From Sclerurus mexicanus (taxonomy: Eukaryota > Chordata > Aves > Passeriformes > Furnariidae): a stretch of 64,000 bases of DNA. Positions 14,690 through 27,500 of this stretch are shown piece after piece (the stretch's first letter is position 1; the number at the start of each line of letters is the position of its first letter). The position numbers and the translations under genes were made by a program. The stretch spans positions 918,056-982,055 of the forward strand of contig VWZF01003317.1 in the NCBI GenBank assembly GCA_013396755.1. Direction: 5' to 3'. The notes beneath the pieces are model-generated. The model saw nothing but the letters and a program-made list of their open reading frames with translations. It made no database searches and was not told the DNA's origin.

Positions 14690-15598
14690 TTCAGTGGTGG
14701 ACTGTGAGAGAAGGGTGAGCTCAAACCCAAACTCCAGTGAGAGCTCCGGGATGGTACCACAACCCTTTATAAATGTAGTCCGTAGTTTTAATTAGGAGAA
14801 AGTGTCATTTATTAACTTTATTCTTGCTTGGTGTAACTTTCCCCTGTTTGTTGTCAGCATTCTTTAACTGTTATTGAAGTCCATTTTAGTTCTTTAATAA
14901 AACAGGAGCAGAGGTCTGGGCACACCTGGAGAGCAGAAGAATATGTGCAAGTGTTAATTGTGTTCTCAGATTGCTTTTTCTGTGGGTGCCAGTCATGATC
15001 CCTGCGTAAGTTCCCATCTCCCACACAAATTTTACTTCAGTTCCTTTCCCTGTTCCTGAGACATCTTTGTATTGGCCTGTACAGTCTGACCTTTATTCAT
15101 CAATAGGCACTTGATGAATCTTCTCTAATCTCATAGCTGATGTTTAAGGTTTGCATGGTAATTATATTACAGATTTTGAGTAAGATTGAGCTATAAATGT
15201 TGCACAAATCTATACATTCCAATGGTTTTACTATAAAGTAATTTGCTTAATTAAAAAACCCAGACAGAACTGAGAAGAAAGGGAGGATTTTTGTGTTATT
15301 CTTGCTTTAGTATTTCCTTTCATGTGCTCGCAGGCTTTAATGCCTAATGTAGATACCAAACTCCGTAACAAGGAACCTGGGAAAAGCTGCTCACTTGCTT
15401 TTATAAGGAATATAATTTTTTGTGCCCCTCTCCCCCATTATAGCCTAAGGCAGTTTTATAGGAAATGTCTTAAGGGACTTCTCTTGAGAGAGGCAAAATC
15501 CTGACTTTACAGTGGTGTTAAATGAAGTCACGGCAACAAAATGACTATAAATAGGTCATCTTCTATACTATACCAGTGTTTTATAGGTATTCCTATCA
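14690..15598. other. Intronic DNA, nothing recognised
   Basis: This is AT-rich sequence between a CR1 tail and a solo LTR. I see no exon or RNA gene. Confidence 0.6.
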
Positions 15599-16209
15599 TG
15601 TAGTATGTATCTGGAGGAGAAGGACAGAGGCAGCCCGGTGTTTCATGAAGCAGCCGCAGGTGTGTCTAGGCTGACTGGCTGGGGTCTAACCCCCCACACC
15701 TGTGTGGGGCTGGCCAGGTGTGGGCACTGAGGGCACTCAGGGAAGGGCCCGGTTCTTCTGGGGAGCTCTGGGACAGCAGGAGCAGCAAACCCCGCAGGCA
15801 GGGGGGGTGAGGGGGAGCCCCAGGAACACTGGCACAGGGATCCACGCGGGCAGAACCCCCGGAGCAGGGGGGAGCTGCTCTGCACTGACCCCTGGTTCTC
15901 CTGCAGCGTGGAGGAGTTGTGAGTAAAGGAGAAGGGCTGCTCTGGGCAAGAGGGTGGGGGGGGACAAGGGGTTTTTGGGGACTGGTTTTTTTGTTTCTCA
16001 TCACCCATCTGTATCTGAACTGGCAATGAATAAACTCCCCCAAGTGAAGACTGTTTTGCCAGGATGGTATCTGGTACGTGAGCTCCCTGTGTTTATTGCA
16101 ACCCACAAATATTGTCATTTGATTCCCCCCCACCCTGACCTGCTGGAGAGGGGGACTGAGGGAGAGGCTGGGGGGGCCTGGCAGAGGGGGAAGGTCCACA
16201 CCAAAAACA
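15599..16209 (+). mobile_element. Solo LTR, ERVL-type endogenous retrovirus
   Basis: The block is GC- and G-rich against AT-rich flanks and resembles ERVL-type LTRs known from songbird genomes. Recognisable parts are the stretch ending GGGGACTGGTTTTT, the phrase TCATCACCCATCTGTATCTG, a polyadenylation signal AATAAA at 16029-16034 and a degraded end near GGTCCACACCA. The left end is placed at a TG at 15599 by comparison with the related LTR at 60.1-60.6 kb. The right end is approximate, and I found no convincing target duplication. No internal retroviral genes flank it, so it is a solo LTR. Long open frames across it are by-products of its GC content. Confidence 0.7.
16029..16034 (+). promoter_or_regulatory. 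LTR polyadenylation signal AATAAA, sense to DOCK3
   Basis: AATAAA lies in the R/U5 part of the solo LTR and points in the same direction as DOCK3 transcription. It is a potential intronic polyadenylation site; whether it is used cannot be told from sequence. Confidence 0.5.
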
Positions 16210-18900
16210 TCTTGTGGCTTTGGAACTCTGAAAAGTTAATGTGGAGCCATTCAAAGAAAAAAAAAAAAGAAAATTTGCTGTGAAACAGAATGAGTGCTTA
16301 CATATGAGACTGACTTGCTTAGTTTTTATTTAACCACTGACAAGATGGTAAAGTTTCAGGGTTGCTTAGGGTGTTACTCTAATTAAAATTGAAGTGTTTT
16401 AATACTTAAAATAGGGGGCATTTTTTTTCTGGAAATGTGCTCTCCAGGTCATCTGTTTCACTTTAATCAGTTTTCTTTACACAGGGGTAGGAATCCTGGT
16501 CAGCTTAGCTTGGTGTTGAAATTTGGAGGTTTGTTTTTTTGGTTTTGTTTTTTTTGTCTCGAAAGAGGGAAGGCAGAAGAAAGTAATGGAGCTTATTAAT
16601 CATCGGACTCATGTAGTGTGAGGAGAGATGTTATAAACTGCCTGCAAGCCTGGAATTGAGCCTCCTCCAGCTCTGGCCTAGCTCTTCTTTCTCTCTCATA
16701 AGTGTTTCCCTTCGCTTTCGTGGATCTTGCATCTGTGATTCTTCCTAACTCTTTGCCGGAGATCAGTGCTCCAGTTTCCCAGGCTTTCCACTTCCTCCCT
16801 TCCCTGCAAGGAACCTGGCATTTTCTGGAAGGGCACCGTGAGTTGGGCTCTGTCTGTCGGTGCTTCTGCATTCTCTTTAAAGCAAGTGAAATATTTGTAT
16901 TCTGCAATCTCATTTATTTGTGTTTAAAGTAAATACTTCTGATACTTCTGTAAAAAAGCATGTTTAAACATAACCAGAGAACATACAGTACTTTAACCAG
17001 CACATTGTTCTGGATTGGAATGCATTGATAACCTTGAACCATCATTACAAGAGTGAGAAAGTGGCTCTCTTAGCAGATTTATTTGGGAAGTCTGAATATG
17101 ATTATTTTTGAGCTGATTCTCTTGATAATTTCATTGCCAGCTGTTTCATTGTTAATATGTACCTAATTTGCTTGTTTTATAGTCCCAAACTTGTCTTCAT
17201 CTTGTGTTTAAAAAAGTTACAGCCTCTTCTTGCTCACATGAGTGGCATATGAAAATGGATATTTCCTATACCTACTGTCATCTTCAGCTTATATTGGTTT
17301 TACTTTTGACCACATTTAGGGATAAAACCAAAAGAAAATCTAATAATTTTATACTTGCCAGTTGTGCATGATTGTCTTTCTTGCAAAAGTGTTTCAGTTC
17401 TGGAAATCTGTATCTGTTTCTGTTGGATCTGTGTCTGCTTTTCTTCTTTTCAAGCAGGACCAAACCCAGTGTTTTTGCACAGTTGAAAAGATTGTGCATC
17501 TTTTCATCTGAAAATGGTTTGCTAAGAACGCCAGATGAATCCACCTGCTTCAGCAGAACAGATGTGTAATGAGGTTCAGAGAAATTAAAAAATAGCTTAT
17601 CAAAAGGGATTGCATTGATGTTTGTTTTCCTAAGTCACGCAAATCTAGTGGTCTTACAGGAAAACAAACTCAAGTAGGTGGAAGTTCTTTTTTCATCTCT
17701 GCTATTTTTGGTAAAACAAGTGAAAAACACTTGCTCTAATAATGTGTTGCAACAGAAAACACTTATGTTTCTCTTTGTGGATGTTCCTCTATCAGATCTT
17801 GTCTTGATAAATGCAGATGTCTTTACTTAGACGGCTTTTATAAGCCACTCATGTACAAGCAAGTCTGGGATCAAGGCAGTGCCAGCTTAGGAAGGCTCAG
17901 TGTCAGTCCATCCACTCTGTGTTTTCCCAAGTGAGATTCAAACAGTTCCAAGCTTTGCAAAGCAGTGGGAACGGAGCTCAGTGGTTTAAAAGCCAACATC
18001 CAGCTGCAGCAGAGTCTTGTTTTCCTCCCTGGCATTCTCATGCGTTGCACACTGCCTGTGTTATGCAGTGTGGATGTGACCGGGTGGGCAGCAGCCACTT
18101 CTGCACTCAGTTCTGGTCCAGCAGATGGTGGAGGAGTTTGGGCACGCATCCTTATCTGATCTCATGGATGGCCTTGGTTGTTGGCCTCAGGCCTTCCTTT
18201 TTCTGGACTCCCCATATAGTTATTTCCTGCAGGGGAAAAAGTATTTCCACTTCTCTCTGGTTTTGGGGAATTTGGTTTGGGTTTTGGTGAAGGGTTTTTT
18301 TCCCCCATAATTTAGTAATACTAGTTCTTTTGGAAAGGTTGGTAGTGTTAGTTGTTTGGTTTTTTTTAAAATTTATTTTCTTATGATGATGGTGCAGAGT
18401 TTTTTTTATTTTCTATGGTAATTTTTCTCTTTCAAGGTAGTTTTGCTGGTGGATTTTATCATTAACTGCTTTAGTCCCTTTTAGAATGCAGATAATGACT
18501 ATTCATGTGCCCCCCTCAACATAAATTCCTGAGTAAATGTTAGTAATTGGAACATCAGAAGTATTAAAACTGTTTTTTTTTAATTGGGGTGGCTCATTGC
18601 TGCTGACAGTTCAGAGCCATGCAGTTCAGTGCTGACAAGACTCCGAGCCTTTTCACTTCTCCATCACTATAAAACTGGGATTTTAAGTTTGGAGTAAGCA
18701 ATTCCTGCTGTGTATAATGAATCCTCTTCTCTACAGCATGAAGTTCCATCAGAAAATGGACCTCTTAGCAGATTGAGCCTAAACCTCAGGGATAAGAAGT
18801 TAGTTTAAATTGCATCAGTTAACACTACTGTGATGTAAATATTTTAAGGCATGTAAAAACTGAACTGATGTTCCTCTAGGGTAATTCAGTGGAAATGTGG
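16210..18900. other. Intronic DNA, nothing recognised
   Basis: No exon or clear repeat was recognised between the solo LTR and the pyrimidine-rich block before the first visible exon. An A-rich run occurs at about 16253-16275. Confidence 0.6.
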
Positions 18901-18901
18901 T

Positions 18902-19055
18902 AACTTATTAATCTCTCTCTCTCTTTTTCTCACACTCCTTCTCTTTCCAAACTTATTAATCTCTCCCCCATCTTCTTTCCCCTGCTTTTCTCCCTCACTG
19001 CCTCTTTCTTTTTCTCTCCCTCCTCCCCTCTCCTCCCAAAAATGTGCCTTTACAG
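18902..19055 (+). promoter_or_regulatory. Extended polypyrimidine tract and 3' splice site of the first visible exon
   Basis: The roughly 150 bp before the exon are almost entirely C and T and finish with TGTGCCTTTACAG. The phrase AACTTATTAATCTCTC appears at 18902 and again at 18950, so a 48-bp segment has been duplicated in tandem. A strong pyrimidine tract favours U2AF binding; the duplication means there may be redundant branch-point or tract elements. The acceptor AG is at 19054-19055. Confidence 0.75.
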
Positions 19056-19204
19056 AAACATAAGGTAGATCTTTTCTACAAACTGCGGCATGTGATGAAC
19101 GAGCTCATTGACCTCCGCAGGCAGCTGCTCTCGGGCCACCTGACACAGGACCAGGTGCGGGAGGTCAAGAGGCACCTCACCGTGAGGCTGGACTGGGGCA
19201 ATGA
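19056..19204 (+). CDS. DOCK3: DOCK3 exon, first in window (about residues 106-155)
   Basis: This internal coding exon starts in phase 0 after TTTACAG and ends in phase 2 before the donor GTAAGT. It translates through KHKVDLFYKLRHVMNELIDL, then RRQLLSGHLTQDQVREVKRH and LTVRLDWGN plus a split Glu codon. In DOCK-A/B proteins this is part of the helical region after the SH3 domain that packs against SH3 and contributes to ELMO binding and autoinhibition. Charged heptad-like spacing fits an alpha-helical bundle. Compared with the human protein as I remember it, HITVRL is HLTVRL here. GC content is clearly higher than in the neighbouring introns. Exon identity is near certain; residue numbers are my own count. 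Confidence 0.95.
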
Positions 19205-22200
19205 GTAAGTACTGCCACCGCCTGGGTGCTGCCTCTTCTCCTTCCTTTTGAGAACTCTTATTAGGAGAAAAGGTGCAGCACGACGTTTTTCTTCCAGTAG
19301 TATTTGTGCACAGGTAGAGTGTGGGATTATTGAAAATCAAATACAGCTTTTTACAGGGAGCTTATTGCATAGTTCTGCTGTTGCTGTAGAATGAGGTGTT
19401 TGCTAGTGGGCCTTTTCTAAGGCTCTGCACTTTTAAAAGGATTAGGTCACTTTACTTACTTTGTATCAATCTAGAAAATATTAGTGAAGATGCATTCAGA
19501 GCTACTAAATGCATGATTTTTTCCATTGCAGAAGTATTTTAATGGTTGGTGCAAAAAGTAGAGGATCTCACAATTAACAGGGACATTGGAGCTGAGGCTG
19601 GTATTTAGACTTTGTATATAATGACACTTCTCAGAGCTTTAGACTCTCCTTTGTTAGCTTCTTGGTGAGTCTGTGGAGGGCTTTTCTTAAAGCCAAAACC
19701 AACTGCAGTTGATTCATGTAGAAATGGTAATAAATTGCCATTAGACCAGCATTGCCCTTTGCCAGCATTGTTTGCCCTGAGATGTGTTTCAGACAGGTGA
19801 GTTGGGAATGCCACAGTGTGACTCTCAGGCGTGTAGGGGCTGCTTTTCCCCTGGGAGTGGGATCAGTGCTAATGAGCACGTGGGAGCGGGCAGGAATCCT
19901 GCAAGCTGATGACTAAGGAAGGAAATCCAGTGTTTTTCACTGCGCTCTCTGACTGTGTTCCTTAGTCACCTGCTCTGAGACACAGCCGAACACGCTGCTG
20001 AAGGTTGGTGAGCCCCCAGGTTACATTTCATGTGTCTCCTGTGGAAAGAGCTCTGAAGGACATGACTAGATTGCGTCATCTTCGCTCTGCAGTGCGGAAT
20101 TACTGATATTTTCCATTCCCAGTGGAGCAAATGGGAACCACGAGGCTGTTTTTGAGCATTACACCTGTTTTTGCTCAGAGCTTATGGATGAAATTAGCAA
20201 CAGGAAGCTGCAAAAATGTTGTGAGAAAAAAGGATGAGGAGAGCAGATACAAGTGCAGCCATGAGAAGGATGGGCTGTTCCGTGGGGTGGCCACAGACCT
20301 TGTTAATGTAAAATCACTGAGTAGGAGGGTCATTAAAACTATAGGGGTAAATCTAATGTGTGACCGTTATGGACAAGCAGCAGTGAAACATGTTCATGAT
20401 TAAATTCATCTGCTGAGGATGCTCCTTTAGGAAAAGAATAATGCTGTGTTTCTTACTATGCAAGAACAGGTGTTGAACTCCCTAGAGAAAAAGGTGCATG
20501 GTATCAGAGGTGCATGCAGTATTTAAATGCCTGGGAGTTTAGAAGGCCTTCCTACAATATCACTCTTTTCCATAGAATTTCTGGGGGACTTCTTTCCTTT
20601 CTTGTATCTCCCTCTGAGCTTTATCATGAAACTTTTGACCACCTGTCTTAATCTGCTAAAAAACTAATGATTCTCATATACATGTTCACATAATATTGCC
20701 CTTTCTCAAATATTGTAATAATGCTCATTGCTTGTTCTGTCATATTTGAGATTTGCAAATAGAATAAATGAAAAATGTTGTTCTTAACATGCATTAATGT
20801 TGACTGAGAAGGTTCCATACCTGCAGTTTGGGCAGGGCTGTCGTTACTCAAGATAGTCCCACCTAACAGGAGATGTTCCATGACCAAGTAGCTTTCAGGA
20901 AGCAGGGAATCTTACACATCTAGTGTGTAACATTTGCTTATTTAGTGCAAAGCTACTGTTACGCTGACCTTGACCATTAATGAGTTACATTATTTGGGAA
21001 GGAGTGATGCAAATGTGACACTTTGTCACCACCAGGGAGGGGCTTTCTTCTAGTTTGTTGAACTGGGGGAATTTTGCCTTAAATACATTGGCAGTGTTTC
21101 TGGAAGTCATCTCTTATTTGTGTAAGAGAAATGCATATGATACCAAATGAGGCTTTGATATACTGAGAGAAGGAATACAAAGAAAATTGGTGGCTGAAAA
21201 ATTATGGGGGAAAAGATCAAGGTAAAGTGGACATTTTTGAAGCAAAGGGAGGGAGATCTTGCATAGTCCAGAGACGTGATGAGCTCTCCCAGTCTGTTCT
21301 TCAAGACTGGAAGTTCATCTTAAAGACTTTTATTTAGTCAAATGATGTATTTCTGAAAGGTTTTTCTAGGAAGAGTTGTTAGGACTTGTGGTTTTCTGAA
21401 TTCTAAATGCTGTAAAGCTTGTATTGTAAATAAATGAGCATACTATAAATAAGGATCATTCTTCAAAATTACCACTAAAGCTAAGTTGATTTTCTGTAGA
21501 AGCCCAGTTAATGTTGTGTGTTCATCCCTTTCAGTATTAAAAAAGGTTTGTATTTTTGTCAGTTGGCTTGTTTTCATGTTACTTGAGAGAAAGGTATCTA
21601 GAGATTTTAGGTGGTGGATTTCTAAAAGAAAGGAAAGTTCTGAAGAGTCCTATGTAGAAAAGGAATGTCTAAGTGTCAGCTGGAAGTATCCCAGGAATAT
21701 GCTATCAAGAGGTAATTGATGGGTTGGGGATATTTTGTACCTATGTTTGGGAAATATTTTTGAAAGGCAGTTCAGTGTGAAGGCAGAATAAAACAGCACA
21801 AGAATTTGCTTGTAAAAGGAAGTATTGTGGAGAGAGGAACTGTCAAATAAACAAACCAGCACATTATGTAATTTTTATGCATGCTATGTTTGGGAGAAAT
21901 ACTGCTTGGCAGCTGCTGCTCTTAAATTCCCCCAGTGTTTGATAATAGAGACTGAAAGTGGGACACTGACTGTCGTTGCTGTTCCAAGCATTATGTTGTC
22001 AGTCCTTCACAGACTGAAAAATAATTGATACAAATTGAATGTACAAACCTAACTTCCCCCTGCACAGTGAGTGACAGCATGTTAGTACCACGGCAAAGAC
22101 ACCTTTATTTGTAGGGAGCAGGTATTGTTCAGGATTAACATAGTATTAGAGAATGAGAGTCTTCTGGGCTGACAATCCGTGGTGTTAAGGGATTTAACTA

Positions 22201-24469
22201 AAAATAGGATATTAGACAAGTTTCACAGGGATGCTGCTGCAGTTGTGTTGAACATCATTAAGCAGAAGATAATACATTTGCCATGTATTGAGTAATGAGT
22301 CCAACCACTGTTTGACCTCAGTTCTCCAGAGAGCTGAAATGATGTGAACAGAACCACGTCAGGCTGGGGCTGGCTTTGCCAGGTTTTCCTTAGAACTTTA
22401 ATAGAGCTTTGGAACTGCCCTGGAACTGTAGTGCAGGTACAAGTGGGTTTGATAATATTTGTAGGAAATAATTCGTTCGTGCCTGTGTGTTGAGGAGAAA
22501 TTCCCCTATCAGTGTACTTCAGAGGTAGGTGTGTGTACACATGTGAGTGACAGGGCATTTTGGAGCTTGTTTAGGTATTCAGATGTAGAAAAAATTCTGT
22601 GAATGAATTTGATGAGCATTAAGATGTTTTAAAAAAACTTTGCAGTGATCTCTTACTGGTTTTACCTGTTACCATTTTTATAAGTAGGCTCAAATGGCAG
22701 CTGCAGTTAAGGATAACCTTATTTTAATCTTTTTCATTTGGTAAATAGATACAGTCATGTCCATCTTTGCAGCTGCAGTTTTCAGATACTGGTCCTGGGC
22801 CACAAATAACTGGAGTTTGATAGGTTTAATCAAAACAAAATGTGCAGAAGGTGTCGAACCATCACTTTCACAATGTAGCATTAGAATTTGGAAATTGCTA
22901 TTTGACATGAAACTTCGCTGAAGAAGGAAAACCGTTCCTTTTTTTCCATTGAAAATATAATGGATTTAACCAAGAAATTCGAGTTTGTGGCAATTCCAGT
23001 TTGACAGCAGGATATTTTAATGGCTGTGCAGAACTGGCTAACAGTTGTTTGCCAGCAACCGAACCAGGGCCGAGCTGTATTTTTGAGATGTGATGGTTTG
23101 GGGTTATAAATAAAGAAGGAACACTGGATTAGGCCAAGTTTCACAAAGAACTATGGAGTTTGGAAACTTCTGGGTGGTGTTTCAAAGTGCTGTGGTGAGC
23201 AAAGGGAACTCAGTTCCCCTACAAAAACTGCAGGTTCTCCCTTGCTGCTGTTTTAAGCCAGTTGCTCAGAGGGAGACACTGTGTTGCCTGGAGCCTTCTG
23301 TTTATTGCTCCGTACAATTACTCTGCAGTGCCAGAGAGGTTTTTTCCAATAAATTTTTTCATTTGCCATCAGGAACAAGCCTGTGCAGAATGTTTCCCTC
23401 TCTGATTACAAAATTAAATTGACTTTTGCTTTCCTTTTTTAGTTAGTAACAGGAGGAGTGCAGAGGTAGTTCACGAGGGCACTTCTGGTTTTTTGGTTTT
23501 TTTTTAAGTCTGTTGAGAATTTCCATGTAAAATATAAGTGAGGTGTCAAAGTTCCATAAGACAAAAGAGGAAAATGGTTAATTTATGTGTTTCTTTAAAT
23601 TTGCTGCTAATGTGTGAGTGCATTTTTGCTGTAATGCTCAGAACTCTTTGTGCCTCTGTGTGTAATGATATATGGAGCAACACTTGGGTTTTGTCACCTT
23701 TAAGGTTGTCTTGTTCTTCAGTCTACAGTTATTAGTTAATTGTTATCAGTTTTTCAGTTATTTGTCTGAGTGAAAAGTGTTACTCTGTCTGCTCCTCACC
23801 TGCAGCTGTGACCTGAACTGCCTCCCTTACTGCTGAATTCCTTAACTAGTCATCTTTTTTGCACTGGTATACTTTTTAAAAATAGTTTATATATTTGATT
23901 GGAGCCAAAATATTAATTCTGCTCAGAGAAATTAAAATATTTTTGTGTGTTGCAAATGCAGGTTATAATTCTTGCTATCACAGTTATTGTTTGCTGTTTA
24001 GAAAAGAACACTATTCACGTAGTGGTAAGTTTGGGGGATAAGTTGTATGAACACCAGGAACATCAAAGCAGCTTCCCAAGGCTCAGGATCTGTTTGCACA
24101 TTTGAACAGGGCTGCTAATTAAACTTTCTCATTATTTGGTGAAGGAACTTACTCAAGCACTGCAGCAGAAACCAGAGTACAGACTTTATTTGCCTCCAAC
24201 TGTTCCATGTATGCAGTTCACTTGTCTTGGGTATTGCACCAACATATTGGCCAAAAGCCTCACCCTGCATTAACTGCTGGAGCTCCCCTGAAGTCAGGGA
24301 ACAAAAAGTAACAAGTTCACGGTGGGTTTTTGTTTGCCACTTGATGTTATTCAGCAGGATTATGTGTTCACTGATTGCCAGGTGCAGGGAGGGCGAGGCG
24401 GTTCCGTGTTGCCCTGGGGTGGCCGGGGATGTGCCGCGCTGACCGCGGTGCCTGCCTTCTCTTTTGCAG
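19205..24469 (+). other. DOCK3 intron (5265 bp)
   Basis: The intron runs from GTAAGT to TTTTGCAG. No LTR or clear CR1 copy was recognised in it, which makes it the most repeat-poor long intron of the window. A CTCF-like motif at 21029-21043 is noted under findings. The 70 bp before the acceptor are GC-rich. Confidence 0.75.
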
Positions 24470-24554
24470 GCACTTGGGCCTGGACTTAGTTCCTCGGAAG
24501 GACTTCGAGGTCGTGGATTCAGATCAGATCAGCGTTTCGGATCTTTATAAAATG
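24470..24554 (+). CDS. DOCK3: DOCK3 exon (about residues 155-183)
   Basis: The exon begins with the last base of the split Glu codon after CTTTTGCAG and ends in phase 0 at the ATG of Met before the donor GTAAGG. It encodes HLGLDLVPRKDFEVVDSDQI followed by SVSDLYKM. This is the stretch after the helical bundle in the DOCK N-terminal domain; the motif LGLDLVPRK is shared by DOCK3 and DOCK4, while DFEVVDSDQISVSDLYKM follows DOCK3 (DOCK4 diverges here). The length of 85 nt is not a multiple of three, so skipping would shift the frame. Nothing suggests degeneration. Confidence 0.95.
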
Positions 24555-27500
24555 GTAAGGAATCTGTGGGAGAGGCCTCTGAGTCTGCACTATGGGAGGG
24601 AAGTTTTTATTCTCTACTCTTGAATGTTTTGGATAGAATGGTGGTGTAGGCTGAATGTCTTCATTTGCACCTGAGCCACGAGAACAGTCGTGTCTCTGGT
24701 ACCCTGAGTTTAGTAAGAATGAAGCAACTTGCTTTTGGAAATGGCATGCTTAGGTACATTTGAATTCCAATTTAGAAAGTAACGTGGTGTGAAAATTGGG
24801 GAAGGTTTCTCCAAGTCCAGAAAGTCTACGAGAGCCACTGTTTGATTCTTTCAGGAGATTTGCGGATGAAGAATATTTAAGTGGAAAGGTTGACTTTAAG
24901 AGTTGCATGGATAATAAACATCTTTGTTACAAAGATTTTTGAGCTCACCAAAAAGGGAAGGGAGACCAATGTATAACTAAATTTAAGCCAAACTCATCCT
25001 TGAATGTTAAGGCCATCTCTGTTGTGTGGCAGTGCCCTTTGGAAAACATACATGGTGCATTTGAGTAAGAATATTTGGATTTTCAGGTAAGGTAGTGTAA
25101 TTGCTTCATTGGAGTCACTTCCAATTTGTATCATTGATAGTCGCTGGTACAGTCCTTTTAGTACATAGTGAAGTTACAGTTGTTTTGGAAATGTGAATTC
25201 TGCCATTAATGAACTGTAAAGCCACTGATGCATTTTACAGCTTAACTGCATCTGGATTCTTTGTTAGCAGCACTAATACAGATAATTTTGTCTTGAATTG
25301 TGATGTAAAGGGAGAAACAACATGTAATGTTCAGCATGTGGACAGCATGTAAAATTCAGGAAAGTGCATGAAAACCCTTCCTCGGATGCTCTTTTATCTA
25401 AACAAAAAACCTCAGCCATTATTTTATACAACTTCTCAGCTTAATGTCTTCCAAAGAAAACAGTGCCTTTTCTATGTGGGTACTGTTACAGTGCCACTCA
25501 CTTCTGGTAAACATGTAATTTTCTACTTTAAAGTGGATTTGAGTGTGTAAGATTAGGGAGTGGTATGTCCACGTCTAGGTGGTGTTTTTGATATGCAAGA
25601 TGTACTTCTCCCTAAAGCAAAGGCACGTTTTGTAAGCAGGCTGGTGCTGTTGCTGGTGTGGATTATTTGCAGTAACCAATATAACAGCGGATTTCATGGG
25701 AAGAAATAAGAATTGTGACTTTAGAAATATGGAAGTGCATCACTCTGTAGTGCTAATTTTTAATGTTTGTTCCTAATTTGCCATAGTCTGAGGAGAGTTT
25801 GGTGCTATTACAGCAGTTTTCCTTCAGTACAGCATGGAAATAACTCGGTTCCAAAGTCAGTCTGTAAGGAGAATGCAGGATTAGTTGCTGACAGGACTGC
25901 TTTATTACTCAGTGTTTCATTCTGCACTCTTTTTTTACTCTGAATACTTGGAGTACTGCAAATAACCCATATTCATTGTCAGAGCAGTCTGATTATGTCA
26001 CCCAAGTCCTGAAGAGAATGTCCCCAGCACATTGTGCTGCTCTGTCCTGGGCTGGCATCAGGACACGACCATTAGTCACTTCACCCTTCCCCGTTACTGC
26101 AGTCTGTAGATTGGAGAGGACAGTGCTGTCTGATCACATCAGAGTCAGTCAGGAGGCAATTTCAGAACCAAAGCAGCTGGAAAACTTACTTTTTTATCAC
26201 AAAATTTGTTAGAAATTGAAGGGATATTGGTGGTAGAGGTAGTTTAAGGTTGAGTTTGGGGGTTTTTTTTGGTTGCGGTTTGGGGATTGTTTTTATTATG
26301 TAACAAAAACTCAGGGAGAGAATCCTCCTTCCTCCTGGCAAAATACTTGAAGGATTTTGCAATGAGCTACAAGGTTTTACATAGTAAATTTGCAGGAATA
26401 GTTGTGAGAGCCAAATTACTTTCTCATGTTTGCAGGATTGTAGAATGTTAATTGTAACATGGAAAGCAATCTTGTATTAGCAGAGCAGGAGTGGGTAACA
26501 CATCAGACTCTCCTCTCTGTGACAATTTGTTGTCAAGCATTTTGTACCGAGTCGTTAGACTTAGCATTGCTTGCCTTCGTAGATTTTAAATCTTAAGAGA
26601 TGAGCATGTTTTTAGCTCTCCTGTTTCGTTGCTAAGCACATTTGTGACTGCTGTATGGCCCTGTGTTCATCTCTCTGTCAGAACTGCTGTGCTCTGGGCC
26701 TTGTGCATCCTATTTCTTCTCCAGGTTACTCACTGGGAAGCAAAGTGCTGGTGGCTGCAGGATGAGCAGCGTTTGTCAGGAACTGTTGCTTTGTTCCTGA
26801 AGGAAACCAAATTGCCTTTTTCTTATGACAGTGTTTGTGGTTTCAACCAGTATGACAGAACACTTTAAAAATTTATATTACTTTTGAAATGGTGGGAAAA
26901 TATGTTCCCAGAGTTCTGCCACAGAGCTCAGTGCTGGAGTTGACGCTGGATTGAAGCTGTCATTTAGGAACACGAAGTCCTGCAGAATATCAGAAACACT
27001 TGGATGGCAAGTTGTTTCAAAAATGAGAAGTGTTCAAAGCTGGGGACTAAATAGACTTAACTTTGTTATAAATTTATTGATTTGGGTGTCTTTGGGAGGT
27101 GCATGAAAGGCATAATGGTTGTCTTTGTAGCTGCTACAGCTCTGCCATTTCTTTCAGCTGTGGGAAAGGAACACCATGACTTTACCAGAGTTCCTAAATA
27201 ATTAGTTTGAAATTAATGCTGCAATCACCTCGTAACTGCTTATGCTTTATTCAAATGGAAAATGTGATTGGTAAGAGGGGGTAGTTAGAAACCTTGAAGA
27301 TAATAATTCAGTTTCCCAGAACTCTACTAGAAAAGGAAACCAACTGCGCACAAACTGTGCAGGAAGCTCATGAAATCTTCTTGTGTTTCTTTTTTGGTTG
27401 TTGTTTGTTTAACAGAGCAGATTCTCAGAGAACAGGTTTGTGTGCATTTGGTTCTAAACCCCAGTAAGAAGTCAGATGAGAATATGAAGATAAAAAGCAG

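Noticed and set aside
15643..16199. Minus-strand Pro/Ser-rich frames of 127 and 177 codons
   Set aside because: They lie across the GC-rich solo LTR on its antisense strand. Their composition reflects the G-rich LTR, and there is no family resemblance.
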